Below, in pieces: positions 7,551 to 15,834 of a stretch of 26,807 nt of DNA. The notes under the pieces were generated by a model, which ran no database searches, had not been told where the DNA came from, and saw only the letters and a program-made list of their open reading frames with translations. Positions within the stretch are counted from its first letter, which is position 1; each line of letters begins with the position of its first letter. A program made the translations under genes and the position numbers. This stretch comes from a virus, in IMG/VR virus record IMGVR_UViG_3300044692_000080, positions 1 to 26,807 of that record, one strand, 5' to 3'.

Positions 7551-7858
7551 GCCGAGATATCTCAGTGAGAGTTCTCCGTGCAGGCGTCCAGGTGCCAGGG
7601 TTGACCGATGTGTCTATGCAGGAAGACAACCTGAGTCAACAGGAAGCGGCGTACTACGGTGGAGCTGGACCCTATTTCCGGTACATGCTCTATCCAACAG
7701 GCATCTATGATATTCAGTTTCAGGATCAGTTGATAGACAACAGCAATACTGACCCAAAGACAGCCAGCGGCTTCAGAGAATACCGCGTGATCAACGAGCC
7801 AGAGCCATTCCCTGATAGCCATATGGAGATTGTTGCTGACCGAGTGAGAGGAAAGTAA
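7547..7858 (+). CDS. Probable head closure / head-tail joining protein
   Basis: Protein of 103 residues whose start overlaps the connector stop as ATGA, with GGAGG upstream. The end of the protein, 'YRVINEPEPFPDSHMEI', is the sort of segment seen at the C-terminus of small beta-barrel head closure proteins (SPP1 gp16 type), in which a discussion of position ('YxVxGxPxxFPxxHxE') recurs. These plug the connector after DNA packaging and provide the tail docking surface. Gene order (connector, this gene, then tail terminator) agrees. No other motif is visible. Confidence 0.6.
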   Translation: MSRDISVRVLRAGVQVPGLTDVSMQEDNLSQQEAAYYGGAGPYFRYMLYPTGIYDIQFQDQLIDNSNTDPKTASGFREYRVINEPEPFPDSHMEIVADRVRGK

Positions 7859-7861
7859 TCT

Positions 7862-8347
7862 ATGCCACTGCCTACGGCACCTGATACCCTCGCCGTCGCG
7901 CAGGCGATAGCGGGCTACATGGAAGCACTAACCTACACGGGCGGCGCACCAGTCTACAAGATGGTCCAGGTCGGCGAGATCAAAGATGTGACCGATCAGG
8001 TCGTGAACGGCGCGGCGTGCCTGGAGATCTACGGCGGCAGTGACGATTCGCAGCCGTTGGCCTTTGGAGGACCGAGGCAAGATCCACAGTCCTTCTTCCT
8101 GCTGTCGATGGTGAGCCTGGACGATGCGCAATCAGCGGAAGCGTCGATTTTCGCAGTGCGTGATGCCCTGGTTGTGCCACTCAGCACACATATTCGGCTT
8201 GGCGATACGACTGGTGTCATTATCCTGTCAGGCTTCAAACCGCACTCAGGGAAGTTTCTCGATGTCCCACGTAATGGGCAATACCTGAGAGCGCACGTCA
8301 TCGAATTGCTCGTAACGAGTCAGTGGCAAGTCACACTTGCATCGTAG
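7862..8347 (+). CDS. Probable tail terminator / tail completion protein
   Basis: Protein of 161 residues, with AGAGGAAAG ahead of the start. It has an N-terminal helix (APDTLAVAQAIAGYMEAL) and beta strands after it ('ACLEIYGG', 'FFLLSMVSL', 'VIILSGF', 'VIELLVTSQW'), the alternation expected for tail terminator proteins that form the ring at the head-proximal end of the tail tube. The order relative to the HK97 gp10-like gene downstream is somewhat flexible among phages. The assignment rests on size, predicted pattern and position. Confidence 0.5.
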   Translation: MPLPTAPDTLAVAQAIAGYMEALTYTGGAPVYKMVQVGEIKDVTDQVVNGAACLEIYGGSDDSQPLAFGGPRQDPQSFFLLSMVSLDDAQSAEASIFAVRDALVVPLSTHIRLGDTTGVIILSGFKPHSGKFLDVPRNGQYLRAHVIELLVTSQWQVTLAS

Positions 8348-8356
8348 GAGACCAGG

Positions 8357-8545
8357 ATGGAAGAACCGAAATGGGCGACTGAGTTGCGCGAAATGATCCG
8401 CCAGGTTGTGCGAGAGGAGATCGCGCTTCATATGGAGCGCACGGTACGCCATCGCGCCTGGGGGCCAGCTGGTAGCTCATTGCCACGCTTCATGACGCCG
8501 CGAAGTGAGCCGAGGCCAGCGAGCAGAGAGGAGACATCACAATGA
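8357..8545 (+). CDS. Very small charged protein, unknown function
   Basis: Protein of 62 residues with TAGGAG 8 nt upstream. A charged amphipathic helix (WATELREMIRQVVREEIALHME) is followed by an Arg/Pro/Ser-rich tail. Its stop overlaps the next gene start as ATGA. No family recognised. The helix could be an oligomerisation segment. Confidence 0.5.
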   Translation: MEEPKWATELREMIRQVVREEIALHMERTVRHRAWGPAGSSLPRFMTPRSEPRPASREETSQ

Positions 8546-8901
8546 GCGTCATCTGGGAAGGTTTGGACACCTGGATTGGCAAAGTCACCACGATGAAAGA
8601 GCGTGTACCAGAGCAGGCTGATGCCATTATGGAAGGCATTGGGAGTGAAGCGCTCGACATCATGCAGAGTAATACGCCCGTGTACGATGGTCCGCCAGAC
8701 AAAGACCATCATCCCGGTGAATTGAGGGAAGGCGATACGCTGACACCCATCGAAGGCGGCTTTGAGCTGAGCAATGCGGTGAAGTACGCGCCGTTCGTCG
8801 AGGGTGGCACGCGCAAGATGCAAGCAGAGCCATATCTGAAGCCTGCCGCTGAATTTGCAAAAGACGCAATGGCAGAACGTTTGCCAAAAGCTCTTGAATA
8901 G
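8542..8901 (+). CDS. HK97 gp10-like tail completion protein
   Basis: Protein of 119 residues with GAGAGGAG before the start. The layout matches the HK97 gp10 family: a long N-terminal helix (about residues 15-40), a central segment opening 'SNTPVYDG' and 'GELREG', then 'NAVKYAPFVEGGTRKMQAEPYLKPA' in outline near the end. The 'YAxFVExGT..M.A.P.L.PA' pattern is a strong marker of the family. These proteins act at the head-tail interface. I regard this as one of the firmer family calls in the connector region. Confidence 0.8.
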   Translation: MSVIWEGLDTWIGKVTTMKERVPEQADAIMEGIGSEALDIMQSNTPVYDGPPDKDHHPGELREGDTLTPIEGGFELSNAVKYAPFVEGGTRKMQAEPYLKPAAEFAKDAMAERLPKALE

Positions 8902-8912
8902 AGGAGGTCATC

Positions 8913-9302
8913 ATGCCGTATCCAACCCCTGGCGTGGGAGCAAAAGTGATGATCGGTAGCAATACCGTCGGCAACATCTCCGAGTGGGACGGAGGCCCAG
9001 AGTCTGAGGTCTCTGATACCACCTACTTCGGTGCTTCTGGCAGCTATCAGGTGAATACACCCACCATTTTGAAATGGAAGTTCAAGCTGGCTGGTAGTAC
9101 TGACGCTGGCGATACCAATGGTCAGGTACTCATGCGTAACGGTATCGGGACCACGCAGGCATTTAAATTCTACATCGACTCGACGCACTATTGGAGCGGA
9201 ACCGGCATTATACAAAAGGTGCAAGATAAAGCTAACGCACAAAAGGGCGTCGTGCAGGCAACCTACGATATCACTGGCACCGGCCCTGCTACCTGGAACT
9301 GA
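8913..9302 (+). CDS. Probable major tail (tube) protein
   Basis: Protein of 129 residues with GAGGAGG before the start. The pattern 'GVGAKVMIGSNTVGNISEW' at the N-terminus, 'SDTTYFG' and 'WKFKLAGSTDAGDTNGQVL' in the middle, then 'YWSGTGIIQKVQDKANAQK' and 'VQATYDITGTG', resembles tail tube proteins of siphoviruses (TP901-1/lambda V style): a beta-sandwich with residues that stack into hexameric rings. It lies directly before a second tube-like gene and the tail chaperones. Confidence 0.65.
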   Translation: MPYPTPGVGAKVMIGSNTVGNISEWDGGPESEVSDTTYFGASGSYQVNTPTILKWKFKLAGSTDAGDTNGQVLMRNGIGTTQAFKFYIDSTHYWSGTGIIQKVQDKANAQKGVVQATYDITGTGPATWN

Positions 9303-9317
9303 TGAGGAGCTGACGCT

Positions 9318-9965
9318 ATGACGTTAAGTTATCCTATCGCTGCTGTCATCGGCGGCGACGTATACGCCACAGGTAGCCCGTCAATTCCGCTGGTGTCAGC
9401 CGAAAGCTGCACTGACTCCGGCGATCATACAACGTACCAGGCGGCGTCCCATGAGTTTTGGGATTGGACGCAGGTACTTACTGTCCAGAACAGCCCGAAT
9501 GGCTCAACGTCGTGGGTGACTGTGACGGATTACACTTTTCAGTACGCCACCGGCAAGATCATTTTCAACACCGCTAGAACAGTCGGTGTCAACAACTTTG
9601 TGCAGATCTCGGTGGGGAACTACTTCACGGCCACGCAATACGGCAACTCCTACATGTGGATGAATACCGTCGAATGCAAGGTGGAGGATACCACTACTTT
9701 TCAGTCACCGGGGGGCTGGCAACTCAATACGCCGCTGATTAAAAGCGCAAAGGCTGAGATAGATACCTATCAGGTTGATAATAGAATGTTTGCCGAGCTG
9801 GGCAACATGGTCGGATTGAAGCTCTATATCGATAAACTAAACAACATTCGGTGGCAGTTTTTCGCCACGCCGCTTGCGCCAAAGACGACCGCGCAGGTGG
9901 CAAAGGTGGAGACGCAGAAAATTACCTTTGTCAGCGTGCATGATGTCTATTTTGCCATGTCGTAG
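9318..9965 (+). CDS. Second tail-tube-like structural protein
   Basis: Protein of 215 residues with GATGAGGAG before the start. The C-terminal half repeats the style of the preceding tube protein ('NTVECKVEDTTTFQ', 'GWQLNTPLIKSAKAEIDTY', 'VGLKLYIDKLNNIRWQFFA'), with an extra N-terminal beta part ('WDWTQVLTVQNSPNGSTSW'). It could be a tail tube paralogue, or the true major tail protein with the shorter gene as a minor component. Neither can be separated by eye. Position directly before the tail chaperone genes is where a major tail protein is most often found. Confidence 0.55.
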   Translation: MTLSYPIAAVIGGDVYATGSPSIPLVSAESCTDSGDHTTYQAASHEFWDWTQVLTVQNSPNGSTSWVTVTDYTFQYATGKIIFNTARTVGVNNFVQISVGNYFTATQYGNSYMWMNTVECKVEDTTTFQSPGGWQLNTPLIKSAKAEIDTYQVDNRMFAELGNMVGLKLYIDKLNNIRWQFFATPLAPKTTAQVAKVETQKITFVSVHDVYFAMS

Positions 9966-9976
9966 AGGGAATGGTT

Positions 9977-10465
9977 ATGCCTAACAATGATATGCCTGAA
10001 ATGATCACAACTGCCAATGAAGCTGAAGCGCGTCAGCATCTCCTCACACGCAAAAAGAAGCGTAAAGAAATATTGCTCCCGATCCCGGAATGGGATATGG
10101 AGGTGCTGCTCTGTTCGCTCACAGGGACAGAGCGCGCTGAATACTTCGCCTATAACAATGCAACGGTTGAGCAGTTCAAGGCGGGAACCAGCGAGTTCTT
10201 CAAGCGGATCTGGTTTGAGCAGGTGAGGCTTGGCTGTCTGCATCCGGTGACGCGCCAACGGATTCTCCAGCCAGCAGACCGGGACGAGTTTATGGATGGC
10301 GATGATGGCGCGGTTATTGAGGCCCTCGCATCCATCATGAGAGAAATCTCTGGACTGAAACCCGAGAGTATTGAGGATACCAAAAAAAAATTGCTCTCGG
10401 GGAGGAATTTCGATACCGCCAGCTTGCCGAACGGTTCCACTACCACAGTAGAGATGAACTCTTAG
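9977..10465 (+). CDS. Tail assembly chaperone, short form (gpG-like)
   Basis: Protein of 162 residues. The ATG at 9977 is preferred because AGAGGGA lies 6 nt upstream; the in-frame ATG at 9971 directly abuts that site. The charged N-terminus ('EARQHLLTRKKKRKEILLPIPEW') and helical body, lacking membrane or signal segments, match gpG-type tail chaperones, which bind the tape measure before tail polymerisation. It sits between tail tube and tape measure genes as expected. It contains an A9 run at 10382-10390 near its end, and a -1 shift there gives the long form listed separately. Confidence 0.75.
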   Translation: MPNNDMPEMITTANEAEARQHLLTRKKKRKEILLPIPEWDMEVLLCSLTGTERAEYFAYNNATVEQFKAGTSEFFKRIWFEQVRLGCLHPVTRQRILQPADRDEFMDGDDGAVIEALASIMREISGLKPESIEDTKKKLLSGRNFDTASLPNGSTTTVEMNS

Positions 10466-10608
10466 AACATCTGTCAACCGATGAACTGATAGACAAGATA
10501 GCCTATCTAGAGCTAGAAGAAGAACGCCAGCAGGAACGTATGACACAGGCAGTTGCAACCGCGCTTATACACGTTCTTTCGCAAATATCGAAGAAAGAAG
10601 AAGCATAG
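9977..10608 (+). CDS. Tail assembly chaperone, -1 frameshifted long form (gpGT-like)
   Basis: If ribosomes slip back one base on the A9 run, base 10390 is read twice and translation continues in the -1 frame to the TAG at 10606-10608. The product has 138 residues of the short form plus 72 new ones, 210 in total. The new segment ('IALGEEFRYRQLAERFHYHS', then 'LSTDELIDKIAYLELEEERQ') is typical of the T part of gpGT: aromatic and acidic, helical. It ends exactly one base before the tape measure start. Without this shift, 10466-10608 would be an unexplained open frame. The G/GT ratio is important for tail assembly in lambda. Confidence 0.75.
10382..10390 (+). promoter_or_regulatory. A9 slippery run for programmed -1 frameshift
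   Basis: Nine consecutive A follow ACC and precede TTG. In the zero frame they are three AAA codons, so tRNA-Lys can slip back one base and re-pair. GAGGA lies a few bases upstream at 10373-10377 and might stimulate slipping as a Shine-Dalgarno-like site. No convincing downstream stem-loop was found by eye. RNA polymerase slippage on A9 is an alternative mechanism that would give the same product. Confidence 0.7.
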
Positions 10609-12078
10609 ATGTCCGCTGAAGATCAGGTGATAACCGCCAAATTTGTCGCTGATACCGCTGGCTTCACTGCTGGAGCACAAGAAGTGATCAGCCAGAGTAA
10701 GGAGATCGAGGCGGCAACATCTGGGATGGGGAAGGGGGCTGAGCAGGCTGGTGCATCACTGGCTGCTTTAGGTGGTGATGCGGAAAAGGCTGGTAAGGGG
10801 GCAGAAGAAGCGGCAGCGGGTTTCACGGCAGTTGGCAAGGCGGGCGAGGAGGCAGGAGCTGGGACAAAGGCGGCAGCGAGCAATATTGCGGCGCTCGGAA
10901 CGACATCGGAAAAGACTGGGCAGTCTGCACAAACTGCAAGCTCAGGGATAGCAGCGGCGGGAACGGCGGGAGAGGAGGCGGCGGCAGGGGCAGAAATAGG
11001 AGCAGCGGGCTTCTCGCTGATGGGTGCGGCGATGGGAGCGCTCGTGGTCATTCAGATTGCGCAAATGATCATGCAGGTCGTCGGGGCACTCGCCGCAGCG
11101 CATGAGGCAGCTCAAAATACGGCAACTGCTTTCACCTATTTAACCGGAAGTGCTGTCAAAGCACAGCAAGAACTCAAGCAGCTGAATGACTCTTGGGCAG
11201 CGGCCCGCTTCGGTACACAGAACATCGACAATGTGGGGCAGCATTTATTGATGAGTGGTGAGGATGCGAAAACCGCTCAAAAAGAAATCGAGCGCGTGTC
11301 GGATGCTGTAGCCGCTATGGGTGGCAGCGCCCAACAGATACAGCCGATCATCGATAAGATGCACGACATCCAGGATGAATCGAAAGTCACAAAGCAAGAT
11401 ATGCAGCAACTTGTTAACGATGGTCTCCCAGCGTGGCAGGCGCTTGCTGATGGGATGTCTGAGGCGCGTGGACATCTCGTGACGGTTGCTGAGGCGCAGA
11501 AGGAGGTCAATTCCGGCGCAATTAGTGGGAAAGAGGCATACCAGGACATGATGACAGGTATGCAGCAGTATACCGGTGCCGCTCAGCAGTCATCAGAGTC
11601 TCTCGGGGCTGAATGGGAGCGCCTAAAGCAGCACGCTGCTAATGCCTTCGGGCCAATCGCTGACCTGTTGGCGAAGGATTTGGAGGCGATCAACGAAATC
11701 ATTGAGGGAACCAGTCGCCTCAGTGATGCCCTCCGGTCGGTTGGGGCCGCTCTCTCAAGCTTCGGTGGGACAACCATGACCCTTCCGATGTATGCAGGCG
11801 GTATCACAGACAGCCCGACGGGTCACTTTGGCGTTGTGGGCGAAAACGGACCCGAAGTGATGTACATCCCGCAAGGCGCGAGCATCTTCCCGAACGGCGT
11901 GGACCCTGGCTCAGCAGGCGGTGGTGGGATGTCTGCTCTGCCGTCGCTCGCCATTCTGGGCAATAGTGGCCCTCAGACGGTAGAACTGCACATCCACATG
12001 GATAGCGCGACCATTGCTAGGCAGACGATCCCGCTGATTGCGCCGCAAATCAGGGTATTGACAGGAGGGCGTCGGTAA
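10609..12078 (+). CDS. Tail tape measure protein (short)
   Basis: Protein of 489 residues starting right after the gpGT stop. Residues about 1-130 are Ala/Gly/Glu-rich helical quasi-repeats ('AGKGAEEAAAG', 'AGEEAGAG', 'AGTAGEEAAAG'). A hydrophobic stretch near residues 135-160 ('GALVVIQIAQMIMQVVGAL') could cross a membrane during DNA entry. About residues 220-325 resemble the TMP core ('TKQDMQQLVNDGLPAWQALADG'). A Gly-rich end holds 'GVVGENGPEVMYIP', a very common tape measure motif. By the usual rule of about 1.5 angstrom per residue the tail would be near 70 nm. The last base of its stop overlaps the next start (TAATG). Confidence 0.85.
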   Translation: MSAEDQVITAKFVADTAGFTAGAQEVISQSKEIEAATSGMGKGAEQAGASLAALGGDAEKAGKGAEEAAAGFTAVGKAGEEAGAGTKAAASNIAALGTTSEKTGQSAQTASSGIAAAGTAGEEAAAGAEIGAAGFSLMGAAMGALVVIQIAQMIMQVVGALAAAHEAAQNTATAFTYLTGSAVKAQQELKQLNDSWAAARFGTQNIDNVGQHLLMSGEDAKTAQKEIERVSDAVAAMGGSAQQIQPIIDKMHDIQDESKVTKQDMQQLVNDGLPAWQALADGMSEARGHLVTVAEAQKEVNSGAISGKEAYQDMMTGMQQYTGAAQQSSESLGAEWERLKQHAANAFGPIADLLAKDLEAINEIIEGTSRLSDALRSVGAALSSFGGTTMTLPMYAGGITDSPTGHFGVVGENGPEVMYIPQGASIFPNGVDPGSAGGGGMSALPSLAILGNSGPQTVELHIHMDSATIARQTIPLIAPQIRVLTGGRR

Positions 12079-15062
12079 TGGGCGTGTTGTCTTGCACGAT
12101 CAGTGGCATCCCCTATCTTGTCAAAAATGACAAATCAATCATGGGGGATCGAACACTGGAGGTGCGCGGCGTCTTAACAGTGACTATCATCGATCTCGCC
12201 GGGGCTTTCACGTTCCAGCGCGGCCAGCCCATTGTCGTCAGCGATAGTGATACCGGGCCGTTCTATCGAGGTTTCATCCAGGGCGATCAGCGCATGAAGT
12301 ATGGCCCGGCCAGCGCTGCCGTTGACCACGTATTGACCTGCTTTGATCGAGGCAAGTATCTTTTCGATAAGGGGGCCAACACAAAGAACTACGCTGGTTG
12401 GCGTGCTGGCGATGTCGTCGTGGACTTCGTGCAAAACGGCCAGCCAGGGCAAGAGGGCGCGACGGTGGCCGCTGGTCTGCACAGGGATTCGACGCAGGCC
12501 GACTTCAACACAGGCATCCTCACGAATACTGTAGGGGCATTGAATGTCGATGATGGAGACCTTGAGTTAGCGCCTGCTGGGAGCGCTGTCACGTATTCAG
12601 AAGAGACTATGGCGGATTTTGCGACTGGGACACTGACGAATGTGGTCGCATTGCCAAATAATACGCTTGTTCCAACGTCTGTCAACGCGATCAAGATGGT
12701 CGCAGAGCAGACGTTGGCGGGTACAAACTCTGTCGATGCTGTTTCTTCTGTGCTTGTGTGGCAGGGAACACAAAACGTCAGCGCGTCAGGTCAGACCTGG
12801 ATCGAATACGATATGTTCATCGATCCGGCAGCACCTGAAGCAAAGATGGCTGTTGATATCCTATTCTCGGATGGTTCGCTGTTCTCAGCAGTTGCCAACG
12901 CCTTCGGTGCCAATGAAGACGGCCAATTTATTTTGCCAGATGCGGGCAATGACCTGGCAGGTCTCGCTACAACCGCGTGGTATCACAGGAAGATGAGTAT
13001 CACGACTGGTAGTGGATGGAGTGGCGCTGGAGGCCTATCGGTAAAGGCGATTAGCGTTGTATGCAAAGGGACACGACCGGGTGTTTACACCGGCTATTTT
13101 AAAAACATTGTGCTCACTGGCACCACAACAGCCACGTTCTTTAATGGCACACTCAACGTGAATCCGCCACAACAGCTACAGTCATATGGATTCTCATCAA
13201 CATCAGTGAGCGTAGTTCCGACCTGTGACCTGTACGTCTCGACAGCACCAACCTATGGCGCAACGGCCTACAAGACGACCACCAGCATCTCTTTGAGTGC
13301 CGTGAACTTGCTCAAGTCGTCCTATCTGTCCTGGGTGGTCATCGAGCCAACAAACACAAAGCTTGCCGTTGCCTACAGCCTGGATGGTGGCAACTCTTAT
13401 ACGTCTTGCACCAATGGCGCAGCGCTGCCAAACTTACCGGCTGGCCTGTCGCTCACCGGCAAGTCGCTTTTGCTTCAATACCAATTCTACTATCTTGAAG
13501 GAGCACTACCTGACACATTTCCGATCCTTGAAAGCGTTTCACTCACCGTGCAACCAGCTGCTGCCGCAACGAAAAGCGATGTCACGTACATTGCGGCCAC
13601 ATCCTCGGATTGGAATGCGGGCACATTAACCGACCTTAAAACCTCAGCAGGTGGGGAGCTGATGATGAATGGCATCATTCGGCTATGGGACGACGGATCT
13701 GATGCCGGACAGACGCTTTATTCAACCAGTATTGGTGGTACAGGCTTCTTTCAGTCAGCCAATAACAGATCGATGATGTTCTGGAATATCCCTAGCGGCA
13801 TCATCGAAGCGCGGTCACGTTTCGATTTCGCTGGCAACACATGGCAAAATTTCATCGCTGAGATGGACATCAAAATGCAGACCGACTTCTGGACCGGGTT
13901 CGTGTACCGGACCACTGGCTGGCAGAATAATAATGATACCTATGCGTATACGCTCTGGCTGGCCGATACTGCGCTGGAAATACAGAAAGGCACAAACTCT
14001 GCATCTGGTGCTGGTTCACCTAGCACGGTCTCGTCGGTAGGGGCCACAGTCGGCGATGGCACGTGGCATAGACTCAGGATTGTGGTGAGCGGGACAACAC
14101 ACGACGCCTACCTTGATGGCGTTCGCCTCATCCATGTCACTGATGCAACCTACACAGCGGCAGGCTACTTTGGGGCACGTGTTGTCTATTTTGGCAGTGG
14201 TAGTGGCTTGACATCGTTCTACGACAATTTCGGGATTGTCTCTGCGCTCAGCGGCACCTGGGTCTCACCTTCAACGTCGCTCACGTCGATTGGCACCTAC
14301 GGCAACAGCATCATCTCCTGGTTGGACAAGTCGCCTTCTTATAACGGCCTGACCAACACTTCTATCAAAGTAGAAGTGACGTACAACGGTGGTACAACCT
14401 ACTTCACTTGCACGAACGGTGCGCCATTGCCCGGGCTGGTTGCCGGTCAGTCGCTCAGTGGCATCAATATGCAATTTAGAATAACGCTTGCCTCGACGAG
14501 CGCGAGCAGCCTTGCTGCTGTCGATAATCTGATAGTGCGCGTGATGGGGCAATACAGCAGCTCTGGCACACGCAGTACGAAGCCGCTCGGCATTGACTAC
14601 ATAGATCGTGCTGACCAATCGGGACTGGGCACCGCCAGTGATGGTCAGGTGTGGACCCCCATTGGGACGGCAACGGCGGCGGTGACATCAAATACGCTTG
14701 CTATCAGCAACACGACTGGTGACTTCTTTGAGCAACTGGGGAGTCGTACCGACGACGATATGGATATGACTGTGCCATTTATGCTGTCCTCATCGGCCAT
14801 CACTGCCGGGATGACACTGCGCTATGTGGACGCAAACAACCACTACAAGCTCCAGGCCAGTACCACGTCCATTGATATCGTCAAGAAGGTCAGCGGTGTC
14901 TCCTACACGCTGGTTTCTGTGCCGTCCACACTGACCATTAACACGCTCTACTACATGTGCTTTCGCGTGGTGAACCAGATGCCTGTAGATCTCTATGGTC
15001 GGATCTGGCTAGCTGGCACGCTTGAAGATCAAGAGAACTGGACTATTAGCACTTCTGACTAA
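12078..15062 (+). CDS. Large tail-tip protein: hub-like N-terminus with LamG-like adhesion modules
   Basis: Protein of 994 residues. About residues 1-125 look like the beginning of a baseplate hub ('LEVRGVLTVTIIDLAG', 'GQPIVVSDSD', 'YRGFIQ', 'WRAGDVVVDFVQ'). The rest consists of repeated beta domains: a sandwich around residues 190-350, a module containing 'SLDGGNSYTSCTNGAALPNL' near 435-465, a LamG/concanavalin-like domain near 585-710 ('FIAEMDIKM', 'DGTWHRLRIVVSG', 'AYLDGVRL'), a second copy of the NGaxLPgL module near 765-800, and another LamG-like segment at the C-terminus. It lies where distal tail and hub genes normally are. It probably contributes to cell-surface binding; the receptor is unknown. 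No catalytic residues recognised. Confidence 0.65.
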   Translation: MGVLSCTISGIPYLVKNDKSIMGDRTLEVRGVLTVTIIDLAGAFTFQRGQPIVVSDSDTGPFYRGFIQGDQRMKYGPASAAVDHVLTCFDRGKYLFDKGANTKNYAGWRAGDVVVDFVQNGQPGQEGATVAAGLHRDSTQADFNTGILTNTVGALNVDDGDLELAPAGSAVTYSEETMADFATGTLTNVVALPNNTLVPTSVNAIKMVAEQTLAGTNSVDAVSSVLVWQGTQNVSASGQTWIEYDMFIDPAAPEAKMAVDILFSDGSLFSAVANAFGANEDGQFILPDAGNDLAGLATTAWYHRKMSITTGSGWSGAGGLSVKAISVVCKGTRPGVYTGYFKNIVLTGTTTATFFNGTLNVNPPQQLQSYGFSSTSVSVVPTCDLYVSTAPTYGATAYKTTTSISLSAVNLLKSSYLSWVVIEPTNTKLAVAYSLDGGNSYTSCTNGAALPNLPAGLSLTGKSLLLQYQFYYLEGALPDTFPILESVSLTVQPAAAATKSDVTYIAATSSDWNAGTLTDLKTSAGGELMMNGIIRLWDDGSDAGQTLYSTSIGGTGFFQSANNRSMMFWNIPSGIIEARSRFDFAGNTWQNFIAEMDIKMQTDFWTGFVYRTTGWQNNNDTYAYTLWLADTALEIQKGTNSASGAGSPSTVSSVGATVGDGTWHRLRIVVSGTTHDAYLDGVRLIHVTDATYTAAGYFGARVVYFGSGSGLTSFYDNFGIVSALSGTWVSPSTSLTSIGTYGNSIISWLDKSPSYNGLTNTSIKVEVTYNGGTTYFTCTNGAPLPGLVAGQSLSGINMQFRITLASTSASSLAAVDNLIVRVMGQYSSSGTRSTKPLGIDYIDRADQSGLGTASDGQVWTPIGTATAAVTSNTLAISNTTGDFFEQLGSRTDDDMDMTVPFMLSSSAITAGMTLRYVDANNHYKLQASTTSIDIVKKVSGVSYTLVSVPSTLTINTLYYMCFRVVNQMPVDLYGRIWLAGTLEDQENWTISTSD

Positions 15063-15073
15063 AGAGGTAGAAC

Positions 15074-15826
15074 ATGAGTGACTACACAACAATAGGCATG
15101 GAGTATAACACGGCGACGGATGCCTCGCCGACATGGGGGACTGCACTGGCTCTGAGCGGCACCAGCGGGGCTAATGAGCTACGTATGGCGCTCAGCGGTG
15201 GCGGTGCGAACGGTTCAACAACTAGTGCATCATGGCCCTACATGGCGAAACCAACGTCAGGGCTGACGATTGTAGACCAGTTGTGGGCCTTTACGGCAAA
15301 CACTACTGGTTCGCAGGTCGCCACGTATGACGGTACCAACACCAAAGCAAGGGTGTTACGCTGGAGCTTCGACAACACTGGCACACCGGTCACGGCGATG
15401 CAATGCTCCTGCTTTGCCAACTCAACACACACCGCGCCGAGTCCTGGGACGCAGCCTCCGGGGGCGAATAACGATCCCTGGACTAATGGGCAGAGTAGCG
15501 ATACCTCATCCACGAGCTACATCAAATTCAACATGTACGGAAGCGGGCTGACTGCCGCTGGTTCGCAGGAGACGCCGAGCGCTGGCACAGTTGGCACCTC
15601 ACCGAGTGCAACAACTGGCACTGCTGGCGGCGTCTCGCCATCGGCGGGATCATGGCTCACGACCTGGCAGAGCGCGCAAGGATTCGTGCAGTACGTCGCT
15701 GGCCCGGCGATCCCGCAAGCTCTAACAGCGTTCAAGTGGTATCTCACCACGATTATCAGGATCGGCGCGAATATTACCGCTGGCAGCTACACGGTTGTCT
15801 GGACGCTGCAATACAGCTTTGCATGA
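15074..15826 (+). CDS. Tail-tip structural protein, unknown
   Basis: Protein of 250 residues with AAAGAGGTAG before the start. It is Gly/Ser/Thr-rich and probably all beta ('WAFTANTTGSQVATYDG', 'SYIKFNMYGSG', 'GFVQYVAGPAI', 'SYTVVWTLQY'). I see no enzymatic motif, signal peptide or coiled coil. The setting between two large tail-tip genes suggests a baseplate or fibre accessory component. Other phages carry similarly anonymous proteins here. Confidence 0.6.
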   Translation: MSDYTTIGMEYNTATDASPTWGTALALSGTSGANELRMALSGGGANGSTTSASWPYMAKPTSGLTIVDQLWAFTANTTGSQVATYDGTNTKARVLRWSFDNTGTPVTAMQCSCFANSTHTAPSPGTQPPGANNDPWTNGQSSDTSSTSYIKFNMYGSGLTAAGSQETPSAGTVGTSPSATTGTAGGVSPSAGSWLTTWQSAQGFVQYVAGPAIPQALTAFKWYLTTIIRIGANITAGSYTVVWTLQYSFA

Positions 15827-15834
15827 GGTGAAGT

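Noticed and set aside
9947-10558. 203-codon minus-strand frame opposite the tail chaperone genes
   Set aside because: The plus strand is explained by gpG and the frameshifted gpGT; the antisense frame shows no recognisable protein.
10623-11051. 142-codon Ala/Pro/Ser-rich minus-strand frame
   Set aside because: It is the complement of the Ala/Gly/Glu-rich repeats of the tape measure gene, a common source of false long frames.
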